From Campylobacterales bacterium (GTDB lineage: Bacteria; Campylobacterota; Campylobacteria; Campylobacterales; SZUA-545), in assembly GCA_025800305.1 (NCBI GenBank), contig JAOXRY010000230.1:1-24183 (forward strand): 24,183 nt of DNA, read 5' to 3'. Under the pieces are notes generated by a model. That model searched no databases. It saw nothing but the letters and a program-made list of their open reading frames with translations, and was not told where the DNA came from. Below are positions 16,139 through 23,811 of the stretch, piece by piece. The number at the start of each line of letters is the position of its first letter. The stretch's first letter is position 1. The translations under genes were made by a program, and so were the position numbers.

Positions 16139-16969
16139 TTGATAGAAACAAAAATAACACAAAGAGAGTTTGAACTTTTTAGGGTTTTTATCTATGAGGA
16201 AGTGGGAATTTCCCTTTCTGAACAAAAAATGGGATTGGTACAAAGCAGATTATCAAAAAGATTAAAAGCTTTGAATATTCCAACTTTCAAAGAGTATTAT
16301 GAGTATCTAAAAAGAAGTAGAGATGATGAAGAGATGTTCCATCTAATCAGTGCTATTAGTACAAATGTTACATCTTTTTTTAGAGAAAAACCACAATGGG
16401 ATTACCTCAAAGCAAATTTAAGTGAAATTCTTGGATCTAAATCAAATAAAAAATTAAGAATCTGGTCTGCTGCTTGTTCTAGTGGAGAAGAACCGTATTC
16501 TATTGCTATGTTTTTAAAAGAGAATATGGCTGATTTTAGAAGTTGGGATATAAAAATCTTAGCAACTGATATTTCTAAAAAAGTTCTAGCTAAAGCTATA
16601 AGTGGAAGATATCAAGGAAAAGATTTAGAAGGTATGCCAAAACACTATGTTCAAGATCATTTTAAGCCAGTTACCAATGGTGTAATCAAAGAGTTTCAAA
16701 TCAATCAAGATTTAAGAAATTTAATTACTTTTAGAATGTTTAATTTAATAAATGGTGATTTTTCAATGTTTAGAAATCACTTTGATATGATTTTTTGTCG
16801 AAATGTGATGATCTATTTTGATGGAGAATCTCAAGCTCAACTAGTTTCTAATTTTCACAAGATCTTAGGAAATAAGAGTCTTTTGTTTATTGGTCATTCT
16901 GAATCACTAACAAGAAATCAAAAAGAGTATAAAACTGTAAAACCGTCGATTTATCAGAAAAATAGCTAA
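16139..16969 (+). CDS. cheR: Chemoreceptor methyltransferase CheR
   Basis: Transfers methyl groups from S-adenosylmethionine to receptor glutamates for adaptation. It has 276 residues, standard length. The N-terminal helical domain (about 1-75) includes YEEVGISLSEQK. The SAM-binding Rossmann domain shows TSFFREKPQWDYL (about 79-91), IWSAACSSGEEPYSIAM, ILATDIS, FDMIFCRNVMIYFD and the end GHSESLTRNQKEYK. The start is TTG two bases after the cheA stop (TAAACTTG), with no ribosome site, which implies translational coupling to cheA. With cheB and cheD downstream, a full methylation/deamidation adaptation system is encoded here. Confidence 0.95.
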   Translation: MIETKITQREFELFRVFIYEEVGISLSEQKMGLVQSRLSKRLKALNIPTFKEYYEYLKRSRDDEEMFHLISAISTNVTSFFREKPQWDYLKANLSEILGSKSNKKLRIWSAACSSGEEPYSIAMFLKENMADFRSWDIKILATDISKKVLAKAISGRYQGKDLEGMPKHYVQDHFKPVTNGVIKEFQINQDLRNLITFRMFNLINGDFSMFRNHFDMIFCRNVMIYFDGESQAQLVSNFHKILGNKSLLFIGHSESLTRNQKEYKTVKPSIYQKNS

Positions 16970-16979
16970 GGAAATTAAA

Positions 16980-17882
16980 ATGGAAAATTTAGAAAGTATT
17001 GATGATAATAAGTTAATTGAAGAAATTTCAAGAAGGTTTGAAGAGAAACAAGCTTCAATCAAAGAGATGGAGTTTATGACTAAAAAGCTTTTAGATCTTA
17101 ATGAACAAGCAAAAGAGGCAGAAGCTGTAAAAAGTCAATTTCTTTCTTTAATAAAAAATGAGTTTAATAATCCAATTTCATCTCTACTTAGCCTCAGTGG
17201 AAAACTTGTAAATAATAGTAATCCAGATAGAATTCCTCAAATTGGTAATATGATTAATGAGGAGCTATTAAGATTAGATTTTCAGTTAAAAAATCTCTTC
17301 TCTGCATCTGAAATTGAAGCTGGAAATATCGCTGATGATTTGACTACAGTTAATTTTGGAGATATTTTAGATGACGCTGTAAAGAGTTTTAAATATGTTA
17401 TCAATGAAAAGAATTTAGTTGTTAAGTTCAAAGAAGATGAAGATTTGAGGTTTGTTACAGACTCTCAAAAACTGTACCTTATTTTACTAAATCTTATTTC
17501 AAATGCTTGTGAATTCTCTTTTCCTGATTCAAAAATAAAAGTAAAAATTTCAGAAAATAATGGCGAAATTAAAATTAAAGTGGAAGACTTTGGAGAGGGG
17601 ATTGCAGTCCATTTTCATAAAGAGATCTACAATAGGTTTGCTAGATATTCAACAGGAAAGACAAGAGCACATAGTGGATTAGGCTTAGGACTTAGTATTG
17701 TTAGAGCACTTGTTGAATCAATGGATGGAAGTGTTGATTTTCAGTCAGAAGAAGGAAACACAACATTTACTGTAATCCTTCCAAAACTTTCAGAAGATTT
17801 AGCAGAAGGTGGTAGCGGAGGATCTAATGACTTTATGTTTGAAGATTTTGGCGAAGATGATGGCGAGATGCTAGAACTGTAG
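16980..17882 (+). CDS. Histidine-kinase-like ATPase without the phospho-accepting histidine
   Basis: A soluble 300-residue protein with no membrane or sensor domain. Residues about 15-55 are a charged coiled coil. A HisKA-like dimerisation helix follows at about 50-110. At the position of the phospho-histidine (usually S-H-E-L-R-T-P) it reads K-N-E-F-N-N-P, so N60 replaces His. The ATPase domain is intact: N-box NLISNACEF (about 168-176), G1 VEDFGEGIA (about 201-209), an F-box-like IYNRFARYSTGKTRA, and G2 GLGLGLSIVRALVESMDG (about 233-250). The tail is glycine-rich then acidic. It sits between cheR and cheD with an AAGGAAA site 6 bases before the ATG. It may act as a partner or regulator of CheA and not as an autokinase; a different acceptor residue is possible. 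Confidence 0.82.
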   Translation: MENLESIDDNKLIEEISRRFEEKQASIKEMEFMTKKLLDLNEQAKEAEAVKSQFLSLIKNEFNNPISSLLSLSGKLVNNSNPDRIPQIGNMINEELLRLDFQLKNLFSASEIEAGNIADDLTTVNFGDILDDAVKSFKYVINEKNLVVKFKEDEDLRFVTDSQKLYLILLNLISNACEFSFPDSKIKVKISENNGEIKIKVEDFGEGIAVHFHKEIYNRFARYSTGKTRAHSGLGLGLSIVRALVESMDGSVDFQSEEGNTTFTVILPKLSEDLAEGGSGGSNDFMFEDFGEDDGEMLEL

Positions 17883-17887
17883 ACAAG

Positions 17888-18340
17888 ATGAAAAAATTTA
17901 TACATGTTGGTGAGATTCATGTAGCAATTGAACCAACTGAAATTGCTACAGTACTAGGTTCTTGTGTTGCTGTATGTCTTTTTGATAAGGTGAAAAAAGT
18001 AGGAGCGATGAATCACTATCTTGTTCCTCTTTGGAATGGTAATGGGCTACAAACTCCTAAATTTGGAAACATCTCTATTCCTAAAATGATTGAACAGATG
18101 ACTGGTATGGGATGTAATATTAGAAATATAGAAGCCAAGGTTTTTGGTGGAGCTAATATCAGCGATACAAAATTAGATCATATGATGGTTGGAAAAAAGA
18201 ATATAATTATTGCAAAAGAAATACTAAAAGAGTATAGAATACCAGTAACAGCAGAAGATACAGGTGGCAATAGGGGAAGAAGAATTCTTTTAAAAAGTGA
18301 TAGTGGAAAAATTCTACTAAGATATACAGGAGATAGTTAA
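17888..18340 (+). CDS. cheD: Chemoreceptor glutamine deamidase CheD
   Basis: Deamidates specific receptor glutamines to glutamate, preparing methylation sites and tuning receptor activity. It has 150 residues, typical length. The catalytic set is visible: T21 and C26 in TVLGSCVAVCLFD and H43 in AMNHYLVP, matching the Thr/Cys/His triad known for the family. Other hallmarks are KVFGGANI and the C-terminal EDTGGNRGRRI. No CheC gene, the usual partner elsewhere, is present in the window. The stop TAA overlaps the cheB ATG by one base. Confidence 0.95.
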   Translation: MKKFIHVGEIHVAIEPTEIATVLGSCVAVCLFDKVKKVGAMNHYLVPLWNGNGLQTPKFGNISIPKMIEQMTGMGCNIRNIEAKVFGGANISDTKLDHMMVGKKNIIIAKEILKEYRIPVTAEDTGGNRGRRILLKSDSGKILLRYTGDS

Positions 18341-19377
18341 TGGCTATAAGAGTACTGATTGTAGATGATAGTGCAACAGCAAGAGCAGTTGTAAAAGAGA
18401 TTTTAGAAGAATCTAAAGATATTGAAGTAGTTGGTGTTGCGGCTGATGCTTTTATTGCAAGAGATAAAATTGTTCAATTAGCTCCTGATGTGGTTTGTCT
18501 TGATGTTGAAATGCCAAGGATGGATGGGTTGACTTTTCTTAGAAAGTTAATGAAACACAAGCCAACACCTGTTGTGATGGTTTCTTCTTTAACACAAAAA
18601 GGTGCTCAGGTAACCCTTGATGCTTTAGAAGCTGGAGCTGTTGATTTTGTTGGAAAGCCTCATTCAAATATCTATGATGGTGCTGATGATATTAAAGAGG
18701 AATTAATAGCAAAAGTAAAAGCAGCAGCAAAAGCAAAAGTAACCTATAAAGAGTCAAAACAAGTAACTAGACAAGTTGTACAATCCTCATTGGCAGAAAC
18801 AACTAAAAAAATCATTGTAATTGGAGCTTCTACAGGTGGAACAGAAGCTTTAAAAGAAGTTCTAACAAGAATGCCAAGAAATTCTCCTGGTATTGTTATT
18901 GTCCAACATATGCCAGGAAGTTTTACAGGACAGTTTGCATCAAGACTTAATGCACTTTGTGAAATTGATGTTAAAGAGGCTAAAAATGGAGACAACATTA
19001 GTGTTGGACAAGCTTTGATAGCTCCTGGAGATTATCACATGGTTGTAAGAAGAAGTGGACATCAGTATTTTGTTGAAATTGGTGATGGTCACTTAGTATC
19101 TGGTCATAAGCCAAGTGTAGATGTTCTTTTTAATTCTGCTTCAAAATCAGCTGGAGCCAATGCTGTTGGAATTATTCTAACAGGTATGGGAGCTGATGGA
19201 GCAAAGGGAATGTTGAATCTTCATAAAACAGGGGCAAAGACAATTGCCCAAGACAAAAAAACTTGTGTAGTTTTTGGAATGCCAAAGGTTGCAATAGATC
19301 TTGGGGGAGTTGATGAAATTATTCCACTGGAAAAAATCCCAGAAAAAGCAATCAAACTTGTAGAAAAGATGGGTTAA
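18340..19377 (+). CDS. cheB: Chemotaxis methylesterase/response regulator CheB
   Basis: Removes receptor methyl groups when phosphorylated by CheA, closing the adaptation loop. It has 345 residues. The receiver domain (about 1-120) has D9/D10 in LIVDDSATARAV, phospho-acceptor D55 in LDVEMPRMDGL, VSSLTQKG and K106 in FVGKP. A linker of about 30 residues, rich in Ala/Lys, joins the methylesterase domain (about 155-343). There the Ser/His/Asp triad is S164 (IGASTGGTEAL), H190 (VQHMPGSFTGQF) and D286 (LTGMGADGAKG). This full receiver-esterase form differs from the receiver-less CheB of Campylobacter jejuni. It is the last gene of the che run; 68 bases separate it from pta. Confidence 0.96.
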   Translation: MAIRVLIVDDSATARAVVKEILEESKDIEVVGVAADAFIARDKIVQLAPDVVCLDVEMPRMDGLTFLRKLMKHKPTPVVMVSSLTQKGAQVTLDALEAGAVDFVGKPHSNIYDGADDIKEELIAKVKAAAKAKVTYKESKQVTRQVVQSSLAETTKKIIVIGASTGGTEALKEVLTRMPRNSPGIVIVQHMPGSFTGQFASRLNALCEIDVKEAKNGDNISVGQALIAPGDYHMVVRRSGHQYFVEIGDGHLVSGHKPSVDVLFNSASKSAGANAVGIILTGMGADGAKGMLNLHKTGAKTIAQDKKTCVVFGMPKVAIDLGGVDEIIPLEKIPEKAIKLVEKMG

Positions 19378-19404
19378 TCTGTAACCTTTTTGATATAAGA
19401 TAAC

Positions 19405-19446
19405 TGTTATAATTATTAATCTTTAAAAGGATTAATAGTTATAACA
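19405..19446. repeat. Long inverted repeat abutting the pta start codon
   Basis: The arms are 19405-19421 (TGTTATAATTATTAATC) and 19430-19446, with an 8-base spacer. They are complementary at 16 of 17 positions, and the odd pair is a T/G wobble. The left arm contains TATAAT (19408-19413), a candidate -10 element. The spacer edge holds AAAAGG, the only ribosome-site-like sequence before pta. The right arm ends on the A of the pta ATG. No T-run follows, so it is not a classic terminator. It could be an operator for a dimeric repressor or, if transcribed from upstream, an RNA hairpin that masks the pta start. Confidence 0.7.
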
Positions 19447-21527
19447 TGAAATCAAAAAATCTTTATATTCTCCCAATCGAATCAAACGTAGGAAGTCTTA
19501 TTGTCTCTATGGGGATGATGGAGTTTTTAAGCCGAAGAATCAGCAAAGTTGCATATTTTCACCCTATTATTAAAGATTGTAATGAACCAGATGAACACAT
19601 TACTTTTATGAAAGAGCATTTTGGTCTGGATCAAGAGTATGATATGTGCTATTCCTATAGTGTCAAAGAAGTTGAAAAGCTTGTTTCCAAAGGAAAAATA
19701 AACCAAGTCTACGAAAAAATAATCGAAAAATATAAGATCTTAGAAAAAGAGTATGACTTTGTTCTTTGTGAAGGAATCTCTAAAATAAGTTTTTCTGGAG
19801 CTATTGATGTAGATCTTAATGTGGAAATTGGAAAAAATATTGGAAGTTCTTTTGTCTCTTTAATCAGTGGAAATAAAAAAAGTAAAGAAGAGATCTTAGA
19901 TGAGATAAAAATTGAGATTGATTCAATTGAGAAAGAAGGGTGTAAAGTTATCGCTTCTTTTTTAAATAGAGTAGATGAGAAGATAGGAAAAGATCTAAAA
20001 GAGGAAGAATCAAAAACACCTCTTTTTGTCTTACCAGAAACACCGTATCTAAGTTACCCAACAATTGAAGAGATTAGAGAGAAACTAAATGGTAAAGATA
20101 TATTTGTCAATCAAAAAGATCTGAAAAATGTATTTAGCCAAAGTAAAGTAGTTGCCATGACTTTGGAAAATCACCTAAAAAGAATGGAAGAGAATGATCT
20201 GATTGTTGTTCCTGGTGATAGAAGTGATATTATAGTAGGTTCAATTGCCGCGATGTATTCAATGAACTATCCACATATTAGCGGAATAGTTCTTACTGGT
20301 GGAATCAAGTTAAATAAACACATTAAAAAGCTTGTATCTGGTTTTAGAAAGCTATCAGTTCCAATCATCTCTGTTGAGACAGATACTCACACAACATCAA
20401 CTCATATTGATAACGTTCAAGCAAAAATTACATCAAAAAATATTAAAAAAATTGAACTGGCAAAAGAGATCTTTGAAGAGTGTATCGACCCAGAGGTTTT
20501 AGAAAATAGCATCGAAGCAATGGAAAGCTCTGTGATGACTCCTGCCATGTTTGAATATAGCCTTTTTGAAAAAGCAAGAAAAGCTAAGAAAAAAATCGTT
20601 CTTCCAGAAAGCCTCGATCACAGAATCTTAAAAGCAGCAGATGTACTTCTTAGAAGAAAGGTTGTAGATATTGTTCTTCTTGGTGATGAGGAGAAAATTA
20701 GACAGAAGATGGCGATGGAGGGCTTGAAGCTAGAAGGTGTGGAGATTATCGACCCTGCTACTTCAGATCTTACAGAGGCTTTTGTTGGGGAGTTTATGGA
20801 GCTTAGAAAAGCAAAAGGCGTGACAAAAGAACAAGCAAAAGACGTGATGGCAAATGTTAGCTACTTTGCAACGATGATGGTTCATAAAAATATCGCTGAT
20901 GGTATGGTTTCTGGAGCAATCCACACAACAGCAGATACCATCAGACCGGCGTTGCAGATCTTAAAAACAAAACCAGAGACCCCAATTGTTTCTAGCCTAT
21001 TTTTTATGTGCCTTGAAACAGAAGTTTTAGTTTACGGTGATTGTGCGGTAAACCAAGATCCAACAGCAGAAGAGTTGGCAACAATTGCAATTAGTTCTTC
21101 TGATACCGCTTCTTCTTTTGGAATCCAGCCAAAAATTGCAATGCTTTCCTATTCAACAGGAAGCTCAGGAAAAGGTGCTGATGTTGAAAAAGTAATCGAA
21201 GCAACAAAAATAGCCAAAGAGAAACGTCCAGATCTTCTTATCGAAGGACCAATCCAATACGACGCAGCAATTGATAAAGATGTAGCCAAAACAAAACTTC
21301 CAGACAGTAACGTTGCAGGACAAGCGACAATCTTTGTCTTTCCAGATCTTAACACAGGAAACAACACTTATAAAGCAGTACAAAGAAGTTCAGGTGCTGT
21401 AGCAATTGGACCAGTTCTTCAAGGGCTAAAAAAACCTGTCAATGATTTAAGTAGAGGATGTTTGGTAGAAGATATTGTAAATACTGTGGCGATTACGGCT
21501 ATTCAGGCACAGATCCCAGAAAATTAG
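19446..21527 (+). CDS. pta: Phosphate acetyltransferase, long (BioD-DRTGG-PTA) form
   Basis: Interconverts acetyl-CoA + phosphate and acetyl phosphate + CoA; with AckA it makes or activates acetate. It has 693 residues, the long class like that of E. coli. The N-terminal BioD-like domain (about 1-200) has a degenerate P-loop (LPIESNVGSLIV). The DRTGG domain (about 205-325) includes VVPGDRSDIIVGSIAAM and GIVLTGG. The catalytic PTA_PTB domain (about 372-690) shows KKIVLPESLDHRIL, DGMVSGAIHTTADTIRP, YGDCAVNQDPTAEELA, MLSYSTGSSGKG and ATIFVFPDLNTGNNTYK. The start is the ATG right after the inverted repeat; the ribosome site is weak or distant. A toxin-antitoxin pair lies between it and ackA. Confidence 0.96.
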   Translation: MKSKNLYILPIESNVGSLIVSMGMMEFLSRRISKVAYFHPIIKDCNEPDEHITFMKEHFGLDQEYDMCYSYSVKEVEKLVSKGKINQVYEKIIEKYKILEKEYDFVLCEGISKISFSGAIDVDLNVEIGKNIGSSFVSLISGNKKSKEEILDEIKIEIDSIEKEGCKVIASFLNRVDEKIGKDLKEEESKTPLFVLPETPYLSYPTIEEIREKLNGKDIFVNQKDLKNVFSQSKVVAMTLENHLKRMEENDLIVVPGDRSDIIVGSIAAMYSMNYPHISGIVLTGGIKLNKHIKKLVSGFRKLSVPIISVETDTHTTSTHIDNVQAKITSKNIKKIELAKEIFEECIDPEVLENSIEAMESSVMTPAMFEYSLFEKARKAKKKIVLPESLDHRILKAADVLLRRKVVDIVLLGDEEKIRQKMAMEGLKLEGVEIIDPATSDLTEAFVGEFMELRKAKGVTKEQAKDVMANVSYFATMMVHKNIADGMVSGAIHTTADTIRPALQILKTKPETPIVSSLFFMCLETEVLVYGDCAVNQDPTAEELATIAISSSDTASSFGIQPKIAMLSYSTGSSGKGADVEKVIEATKIAKEKRPDLLIEGPIQYDAAIDKDVAKTKLPDSNVAGQATIFVFPDLNTGNNTYKAVQRSSGAVAIGPVLQGLKKPVNDLSRGCLVEDIVNTVAITAIQAQIPEN

Positions 21528-21528
21528 T

Positions 21529-21546
21529 TATAATAGTCAAAAGGAG
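21529..21546 (+). promoter_or_regulatory. Possible -10 element and ribosome site of the toxin-antitoxin module
   Basis: TATAAT at 21529-21534 follows the pta stop by one base, and AAAAGGAG ends at 21545, six bases before the antitoxin ATG. The ribosome site is convincing. The -10 is plausible but would give an almost leaderless-length 5' end, and it may simply be AT-rich sequence. Confidence 0.4.
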
Positions 21547-21551
21547 CTAAT

Positions 21552-21794
21552 ATGACAGTAAGTGTTGCCGAAGCAAAAAAGAGCCTTAGTGAATATATTA
21601 ATAAAGCTCACTATGGACATGAAGAGATTATAATTAATAAACACGGTAAACCTGTTGTAGTAATGATTGATGTTGAAGAGTATAAAAAACTAAAACTTCA
21701 TCAACAAGAAGATAGTGAATTCAAAGCTTTACAAATTGATTCTATGGCTAAAACATGGGACAACAAAGAAGACGAGGCTTGGAATGAGCTATAA
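21552..21794 (+). CDS. Phd/YefM-family antitoxin
   Basis: An 80-residue protein whose first about 55 residues match the Phd/YefM fold: MTVSVAEAKKSLSEYINKAH, then EEIIINKHGKPVVVMIDVEEYKKL. This domain dimerises, binds operator DNA and represses its own promoter. The C-terminal about 25 residues are polar and rich in Asp/Glu/Trp, as expected for the disordered toxin-neutralising tail. A strong AAGGAG site precedes the ATG. Its 3' end overlaps the toxin start by 11 bases, the usual arrangement for coupled antitoxin-toxin translation. Autoregulation is inferred from the family. Confidence 0.9.
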   Translation: MTVSVAEAKKSLSEYINKAHYGHEEIIINKHGKPVVVMIDVEEYKKLKLHQQEDSEFKALQIDSMAKTWDNKEDEAWNEL

Positions 21795-22107
21795 AAAAGG
21801 AGAAATTGTTTTAATCAATTTCCCTTTTACAGATCTTTCCACTTCCAAAAAAAGACCTGTCTTAATAATTCAAGATGAAAATGAACTGGGAGATATAGTT
21901 TGTTTTCAAATCACTTCTAAAAAGAACCAAACTAATTTACTTTCCATAAACGATTCAGATCTTATTGAACCGTTAAAACTTGAGTCTTTTGTAAAATATG
22001 ATAAATGTTTTACTTTGGATTCGAAAATTGTAGACAAAAGGGGTTCTAGTGTTAGAAGTGAGTTTTTATTGAATTTAAAAACTCTATTTTGTGAAAAAAT
22101 ATTTTAG
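21784..22107 (+). CDS. PemK/MazF-family endoribonuclease toxin
   Basis: A 107-residue protein starting MSYKKGEIVLINFPFTDL, the standard opening of the PemK/MazF barrel, followed by STSKKRPVLIIQD (catalytic-region arginine) and CFQITSK. Members cleave mRNA at short sites and halt translation. The frame extends upstream to an ATG at 21715, but that would add 23 residues lying inside the antitoxin gene. The ATG at 21784, which overlaps the antitoxin by 11 bases and gives the canonical N-terminus, is the better start. A Phd-type antitoxin with a PemK-type toxin is a mixed but known pairing. Full length suggests it is active. Confidence 0.88.
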   Translation: MSYKKGEIVLINFPFTDLSTSKKRPVLIIQDENELGDIVCFQITSKKNQTNLLSINDSDLIEPLKLESFVKYDKCFTLDSKIVDKRGSSVRSEFLLNLKTLFCEKIF

Positions 22108-22121
22108 GCAAGGAAAAAATA

Positions 22122-23294
22122 GTGAAAGTATTAGTCTTAAATTCAGGAAGTTCATCAATAAAGTTTCAGATTTTTGATATGACAAAACATATAGTTTTAG
22201 TTCACGGACTTATTGATCAAATTGGTGAAGAAGATGGTCATGTTGTTGTAGAGTTTAATGATAAAAAGATCTCTAAAGAACAAGAAATACAAGATCATCA
22301 TAGTGGATTAGAATTGGCTATAGATCTGATGATAGAAAACAGAATTATTTCTAGCTTTGAGGAGCTTGGTGGTGTGGGACACCGTGTTGTCCATGGTGGA
22401 GAGAAGTTTGATAATCCTACTTTAGTTGATGATAGTGTTTTAAAAGATATTGAAGATCTGATTCCCCTTGCTCCTCTTCATAATCCTGCCAATTTAGATG
22501 GGATTAAAGTGTCGTTGGAGAAAGCTCCTAATATCCCTAATGTTGCTGTTTTTGACACGGCGTTTCATCAGACGATTCCACAAGAAGCTTATCTTTATGC
22601 TCTTCCGTATGAGCTGTATGAGAAAAAAGGTGTAAGAAGATATGGGTTTCATGGAACTAGCCATAAGTTTGTGGCAAAAAAAGCAGAGACACTTCTTGGA
22701 AAACACGAGCCAAATCTGATTACTCTTCATCTTGGAAATGGTGCAAGTGCTTGTGCTATTAAAGGTGGAAAAAGTGTTGATACTTCTATGGGGTTTACTC
22801 CTTTAGAAGGGTTAATTATGGGAACCAGAAGTGGAGATCTTGACCCTGCTATTATTCCTTTTTTAGAAAAATCTGGAGTTCCTAGTGGGGATATTGACAC
22901 GATTTTAAATAAAAAAAGTGGATTAAAAGGGATTTGTGGTCTTAATGATATGAGAGAGATCTTTGCTAAAGCAGAAGAGGGTGATGAAAAAGCCACACTT
23001 GCTATTGATATGTTTTGTTACAGAATTAGAAAGTATATTGGAAGTTACGCTGTTTTATTAGGAAAGGTTGATGGAGTTATATTTACAGGTGGAATTGGAG
23101 AACATGCCCACCAAATTAGAGAGAAGATCTGTTTTGATTTGGAGTGTATGGGAATCGATTTTGACCATGATAAAAACCTAACAGCAAAGATTGGTGAGAT
23201 TACAAAAGAGACAAGTAAGACAAAGGTTTTTGTCATCCCTACCAATGAAGAACTAGAAATTGCTATGGGGGTTATAGAAACTGTCAACTCTTAA
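22122..23294 (+). CDS. ackA: Acetate kinase
   Basis: Converts acetyl phosphate + ADP to acetate + ATP, or the reverse. It has 390 residues, normal for the family. It starts with GTG behind AAGGAAAA, 14 bases after the toxin stop. Motifs in order are LVLNSGSSSIKFQIFD (ATP-fold phosphate 1), GHRVVHGGEKF, PLAPLHNPANLDGI, VAVFDTAFHQTIPQEAYLY, RRYGFHGTSHKFVAKKA, LGNGASACAI, DTSMGFTPLEGLIMGTRSGD and IFTGGIGEHAHQIREKI. The active-site Arg, Asp and His contexts are all present. It works with pta; the toxin-antitoxin module splits the pair. Confidence 0.97.
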   Translation: MKVLVLNSGSSSIKFQIFDMTKHIVLVHGLIDQIGEEDGHVVVEFNDKKISKEQEIQDHHSGLELAIDLMIENRIISSFEELGGVGHRVVHGGEKFDNPTLVDDSVLKDIEDLIPLAPLHNPANLDGIKVSLEKAPNIPNVAVFDTAFHQTIPQEAYLYALPYELYEKKGVRRYGFHGTSHKFVAKKAETLLGKHEPNLITLHLGNGASACAIKGGKSVDTSMGFTPLEGLIMGTRSGDLDPAIIPFLEKSGVPSGDIDTILNKKSGLKGICGLNDMREIFAKAEEGDEKATLAIDMFCYRIRKYIGSYAVLLGKVDGVIFTGGIGEHAHQIREKICFDLECMGIDFDHDKNLTAKIGEITKETSKTKVFVIPTNEELEIAMGVIETVNS

Positions 23295-23760
23295 AATCAC
23301 GTTTGGGATTGCTTTTATCCTATCTATTGGACTTTTGATTTTTAATCTTACTAGAAGTGATGCAGAAATTACTCAAAAAACCATAGAGAGGCTGGAGAGT
23401 AAAAGTAGGTATTTAGATCAAAAGATAAAGAGAATTTATAATGTAGATCTTAATCTTCCTGTCTATATCAAAGAGATCCCAAGGCAAATCTGGGGATATA
23501 TGCTCTACAATAATAAAGGTCCTGAAGCTATTTATCTTAATAGTAACGTTTTAAAAGACAATCCTGACTATGTTATTAATCACGTTCTTGCCCATGAGTT
23601 TGCCCACGCTGTTGAGAGGAAGATCTATAAGAGAAAAAATCGATCTCATGGCAAAGAGTGGAAAGAGATCTGTATGACTATTTCTGATGGGACTTGTGAT
23701 ACCTATGTCAATGATCAAATAGTTGTAAAAGAGAAAATATCATCTTTTTTTAATAACTAA
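23281..23760 (+). CDS. Membrane-anchored SprT-like zinc metalloprotease
   Basis: The conserved part (about 40-140) contains the zinc site HEFAH in HVLAHEFAHAVERKIY, followed by the SprT-type RSHGKEWKEIC. This is the H-E-x-x-H plus H-G-x-x-W arrangement of SprT/Spartan-like proteases. The N-terminus is a single hydrophobic segment, KITFGIAFILSIGLLIFN, best read as a signal anchor. No ATG or GTG precedes it. Options are CTG at 23281 (inside the ackA 3' end), ATC at 23296 (one base after the ackA stop), or TTG at 23335, which would cut through the hydrophobic segment. I list the longest. Family substrates are usually DNA-protein crosslinks; an anchored form suggests a different job. Function is unproven. 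Confidence 0.72.
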   Translation: MSTLKITFGIAFILSIGLLIFNLTRSDAEITQKTIERLESKSRYLDQKIKRIYNVDLNLPVYIKEIPRQIWGYMLYNNKGPEAIYLNSNVLKDNPDYVINHVLAHEFAHAVERKIYKRKNRSHGKEWKEICMTISDGTCDTYVNDQIVVKEKISSFFNN

Positions 23761-23782
23761 AGAATTTATCAGTTTATTGTTG

Positions 23783-23804
23783 TAGAATTAGTACCTGATA
23801 AAGG
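23783..23804 (+). promoter_or_regulatory. Candidate -10 element and ribosome site of the luxP-like gene
   Basis: TAGAAT at 23783-23788 resembles a vegetative -10, and AAAGG at 23800-23804 is a ribosome site 7 bases before the ATG. They lie between 8-bp inverted arms TTTATCAG (23765-23772) and CTGATAAA (23795-23802), which might be an operator. No -35 box is seen. Confidence 0.35.
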
Positions 23805-23811
23805 TTTTTTA

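Noticed and set aside
21715..22107. Longer 130-residue start for the PemK-type toxin
   Set aside because: The extra 23 residues lie inside the antitoxin gene and precede the canonical N-terminus. The ATG at 21784 fits the family.
23765..23810. TTTATCAG/CTGATAAA arms followed by TTTTTT as a rho-independent terminator
   Set aside because: The stem has only two G-C pairs and a 22-base loop, and the last bases carry the ribosome site of the next gene. An operator is as likely.
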